8,538 bases of DNA from positions 1 through 8,538 of the forward strand of contig PUMX01000309.1 in NCBI GenBank assembly GCA_003552485.1. Direction: 5' to 3'. The translations under genes were made by a program, and so were the position numbers. Every line of letters starts with the position of its first letter. The first letter of the stretch is position 1. The notes below the pieces were generated by a model. The model saw only the letters and a program-made list of their open reading frames with translations, was not told the origin of the DNA and ran no database searches. Of this stretch, positions 6,875 through 8,538 are shown piece by piece. The stretch is from Candidatus Hydrogenedentota bacterium (GTDB lineage: Bacteria > Hydrogenedentota > Hydrogenedentia > Hydrogenedentales > SLHB01).

Positions 6875-6993
6875 GGGCGCGCTGCGTTCCCCGCGCACGC
6901 GCCCGATACCCCCGGACCCGAGATCCCCCCTTCTCTGGTCCATCCCTCCCGCGGGGCCGGACGTCCTCCCCAGCGTCCGGCCCTTCTTCTTTT
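6875..6993 (+). ncRNA. Hairpin triad T4, candidate structured RNA
   Basis: Hairpin A' pairs 6875-6881 with 6898-6904 and, past a bulged C, 6883-6886 with 6894-6897 (loop TTCCCCG). Hairpin B' pairs 6914-6918 with 6937-6941 and, past one mismatch, 6920-6923 with 6932-6935 (loop TCCCCCCT). Hairpin C' pairs 6954-6963 with 6974-6983 perfectly, with the same loop as T1 and T3. The 40 bases 6941-6980 match 6756-6795 exactly, whereas the A' and B' stems differ from A and B almost throughout yet still pair and keep C-rich loops. Confidence 0.55.
6954..6993 (+). terminator. Rho-independent terminator (hairpin C of triad T4)
   Basis: A perfect 10-bp stem (6954-6963 with 6974-6983), the shared loop TCCTCCCCAG, then TTCTTCTTTT (6984-6993) directly after the stem. 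By layout this is a good terminator and the last before the ceramidase-like gene. The pair at 6956/6981 is G-C, where T1 has A-T and T3 has G.T. Confidence 0.75.
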
Positions 6994-7265
6994 GGGTAAG
7001 ACGATTTCCAGTTGTTCCGTTATGCTTCAAAGCGAAAGTCCTTCCCCGCCGACCGTCCACCAAGTGCTGCGCAAGGGCTGTTGGCCCTAAAGTCTGGTAC
7101 AAACGCTTGCCCGAATGCAAGCATTTTGGATCATTATTTTGACGGACTCTCCGCATCCACGAGTCAAGCGTGTCCCTGCCCCGCACGTTGTGGTATCGTT
7201 AGGCCGCTATGCTCACGAGCCGTATTCACGAACCTCAACTGCCCGCCCGGAAAAGGATGAAAACC
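6994..7265 (+). other. Leader region of the ceramidase-like gene, no gene seen
   Basis: This stretch holds no convincing coding sequence. Two small hairpins are visible: AGGGC/GCCCT around a TGTTG loop (7074-7088) and GCTTGC/GCAAGC (7105-7122) followed by ATTTT, at best a weak terminator. A promoter for the downstream gene is expected here, but I could not find a well-spaced -35/-10 pair. Confidence 0.5.
7253..7257 (+). promoter_or_regulatory. Shine-Dalgarno deciding the ceramidase-like gene start
   Basis: AAGGA lies eight bases before the ATG at 7266. For the in-frame ATG at 7257 this motif would touch the start codon, so 7266 is preferred. Confidence 0.65.
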
Positions 7266-8538
7266 ATGGTGGATTCAACACGTCTTGCCTGCACGATGCT
7301 CGCGCCACTTATGCTCGGAGCAATGAGCTTGGGAAGCGGCGCTGTGGCCGAACAAGAGACGGATGCTTCTTGGATGGCGGGCGTAGCTCGCGTGGACATC
7401 ACGCCCGTCGAGCCGATGTGGCTTGCTGGTTACGCAGGACGTGATCGGCCTGCCGAAGGCGCGCACCACCCCCTGTGGGCGAAGGGACTGGCTTTGGAAG
7501 ATGCATCCGGCGAACGCGCGGTGCTTGTAACCGTGGATACGCTGGGGTTTGCTAAGGCGCTGTCGGATCGCATTCGTGACCGCGTCGAAGCCGAGTATGG
7601 ATTAGACCGTGCGCGCATCGTACTCAGCGCATCGCACACGCATAGCGGGCCCGTCTTGGAGGACTTGCTCGAGTGTATGTATGCCTATGGCGACGAAGAG
7701 GCGCAGAAGATCCAGCGATACACCGCACGGCTAGAAGACGAAATCGTGGAACTTGTCGGCAACGCGCTTGAAGCGCTGGCCCCTGCGGAACTCGCGGCGG
7801 CAAATGGCGTCGCCCGCTTCGCGGTCAACCGCCGCAACAACCGCGAGGCGGATCTGCGGCCCACGATTACGCCTGCGGGCCCCTCGGATCACGCCGTGCC
7901 CGTGTTGACTGTGCGGCGCGACGACGGTGCGCTTGATGCCGTGGTTTTTGGTTATGCGTGTCACGCAACGGTGCTGAGCGGTTACGAGTGGTGCGGCGAC
8001 TATCCAGGTTTCGCGCAGATTGCGGTGGAGGAGACATGGCCCGACGCCACCGCGATGTTCTTCGCGGGTTGCGCAGCCGATCAGAATCCGTTGCCGCGGC
8101 GTAGCGTGGCGCTGGCGCGCCAGTACGGCCAAACCCTCGCCGCAGCTGTCGAGCAGACCGTCGAGGACGGCATGCGGTCCCTCGCCGGAGAGCTGAGCGT
8201 TGCCTATACCGAGGTGGTTCTTCAACTTGAACCGCCGCCCAGCGCGGAAACCTTGCGCGCACGCATCGCGGAAAGCACTGGCCATCGCGAGCGTTGTTAC
8301 GAGGCTTTGCTCAACCGCCTTGAAGCTGAGGGCGAACTGCCAACGGAGTATCCGGTCCCCGTGCAGATGTGGCGCTTGGGCGACCAGGCGCTGGTGACCC
8401 TAGGCGGGGAAGTGACAGTCGAATACGCCTTGCGCATTAAGGAGCGCTTGGGCGAGGAGACATTCGTCATGGCCTACGCCAACGACGTGATGTCGTACAT
8501 TCCCTCGGAGACCGTCCTCGCGGAAGGCGGTTATGAGG
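7266..8538 (+). CDS. Exported neutral/alkaline ceramidase-family hydrolase (N-terminal part, runs off window)
   Basis: The frame is open from 7266 to the window edge (424 codons). It opens with a signal peptide: Arg6, a hydrophobic stretch and a likely cleavage after Ala-Val-Ala (residues 26-28), so the enzyme is exported. The mature part reads GVARVDITP at once, the usual opening of neutral/alkaline ceramidase N-terminal domains. Other signatures are SHTHSGP (His124, His126), YACHATVL (His233), GDYPGFAQ (from Gly244), AGCAADQNPLPR, LGGEVTVEY (Glu382) and YANDVMSYIPS (Tyr404). In Pseudomonas neutral ceramidase two His, one Glu and one Tyr bind the catalytic zinc; His124, His233, Glu382 and Tyr404 are the likely equivalents, by motif only. 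Classical members hydrolyse the amide bond of ceramide, but many environmental bacteria carry shorter paralogues of unproven substrate, and this resembles that group. It lies downstream of three terminators, so it probably has its own promoter. Confidence 0.87.
   Translation, partial: MVDSTRLACTMLAPLMLGAMSLGSGAVAEQETDASWMAGVARVDITPVEPMWLAGYAGRDRPAEGAHHPLWAKGLALEDASGERAVLVTVDTLGFAKALSDRIRDRVEAEYGLDRARIVLSASHTHSGPVLEDLLECMYAYGDEEAQKIQRYTARLEDEIVELVGNALEALAPAELAAANGVARFAVNRRNNREADLRPTITPAGPSDHAVPVLTVRRDDGALDAVVFGYACHATVLSGYEWCGDYPGFAQIAVEETWPDATAMFFAGCAADQNPLPRRSVALARQYGQTLAAAVEQTVEDGMRSLAGELSVAYTEVVLQLEPPPSAETLRARIAESTGHRERCYEALLNRLEAEGELPTEYPVPVQMWRLGDQALVTLGGEVTVEYALRIKERLGEETFVMAYANDVMSYIPSETVLAEGGYE

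Larger units (their letters stand above)
6055..6993 (+). repeat. Tandem duplication of about 460 bases covering the clpB 3' end and downstream hairpin block
   Basis: Unit 1 runs from about 6055, inside clpB, to about 6513; unit 2 runs from about 6514 to 6993. Corresponding landmarks are offset by 459 bases early (GCGCATTATT at 6072 and 6531) and by 461 after a two-base insertion (clpB TAA at 6208 and its copy at 6669; AATACC/AATACT at 6361 and 6822). Later landmarks are offset by 465 (TGGTCCAT at 6471 and 6936; CAGCG at 6506 and 6971). The first ~325 bases of each unit are very similar; the rest is clearly related but diverged. The left boundary is approximate because similarity fades gradually. 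No flanking transposase or terminal inverted repeat was seen. Confidence 0.85.

Noticed and set aside
6227..6993. CRISPR array, or insertion-sequence remnant
   Set aside because: There are no short identical repeats with unique spacers of constant size, no transposase fragment and no terminal inverted repeats. The repeats are long, diverged and made of hairpins.
6227..6993. CsrB/RsmZ-type sponge RNA on the - strand, because the loops read GGGGA there
   Set aside because: The T tracts after hairpin C lie on the + strand, and no - strand terminator or promoter was seen, so + strand transcription is favoured.
6229..7142. Two similar open frames on the + strand (6229-6612 and 6690-7142) that would encode related proteins beginning MRWRP
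   Set aside because: They lie across the hairpin triads and read through the terminator stems. Their similarity follows from the DNA duplication, they lack ribosome binding sites, and the sequence is explained by RNA structure.
7257..7265. ATG at 7257 as start of the ceramidase-like gene
   Set aside because: Its AAGG would abut the start codon; the ATG at 7266 has AAGGA with an 8-base spacer and still keeps the signal peptide.

Overview
The window looks like chromosomal DNA from a GC-rich (roughly 58-60% by eye), probably Gram-negative bacterium. The evidence is a lipoprotein signal with a lipobox, a secreted ceramidase-like enzyme and a ClpB with a good Shine-Dalgarno sequence. A lipoprotein alpha-galactosidase-like protein together with a neutral-ceramidase-like enzyme is a combination I associate with Planctomycetes, Lentisphaerae or Hydrogenedentes-type environmental bacteria. 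That placement is inference from gene content only.

Layout. Positions 1-93 hold the acidic C-terminal end of an unidentified + strand gene. It is followed after 26 bases by an MgtC/SapB-family membrane protein (120-815). A convergent - strand gene (843-3140) encodes a large lipoprotein resembling clan GH-D (GH27/GH36-type) alpha-galactosidases. It keeps the family fold signatures but appears to lack the usual acid/base aspartate. A 472-base divergent spacer carries two copies of a palindromic 11-mer and a heat-shock-like promoter. It leads into clpB (3613-6210), a complete ClpB disaggregase with both AAA+ modules intact. The last gene (7266 to the window end) is the N-terminal part of an exported neutral/alkaline ceramidase-family enzyme.

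The unusual part is the 1,055-base gap between clpB and the ceramidase-like gene. Most of it is a decayed tandem duplication of about 460 bases. The duplicated unit consists of the last ~155 bases of clpB plus its downstream region. Each unit carries two triads of GC-rich hairpins, and the third hairpin of a triad is a rho-independent terminator. There are therefore four triads, three intact and one partly decayed. Between triads, many stem sequences differ while pairing is kept (A-T, G.T and G-C at one terminator position; entirely different but paired stems in hairpins A and B). Most loops keep a C-rich TCCCC-type core. This pattern suggests selection on RNA structure and makes the block a candidate for an undescribed 3'UTR-derived RNA or serial terminator element.

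Working together: clpB is the only housekeeping gene here, with a plausible heat-shock promoter and an elaborate 3' region. The glycosidase-like lipoprotein and the ceramidase-like enzyme fit an envelope or periplasmic degradative role but are not in one operon. I see no tRNA, rRNA, CRISPR array, transposase or phage gene.
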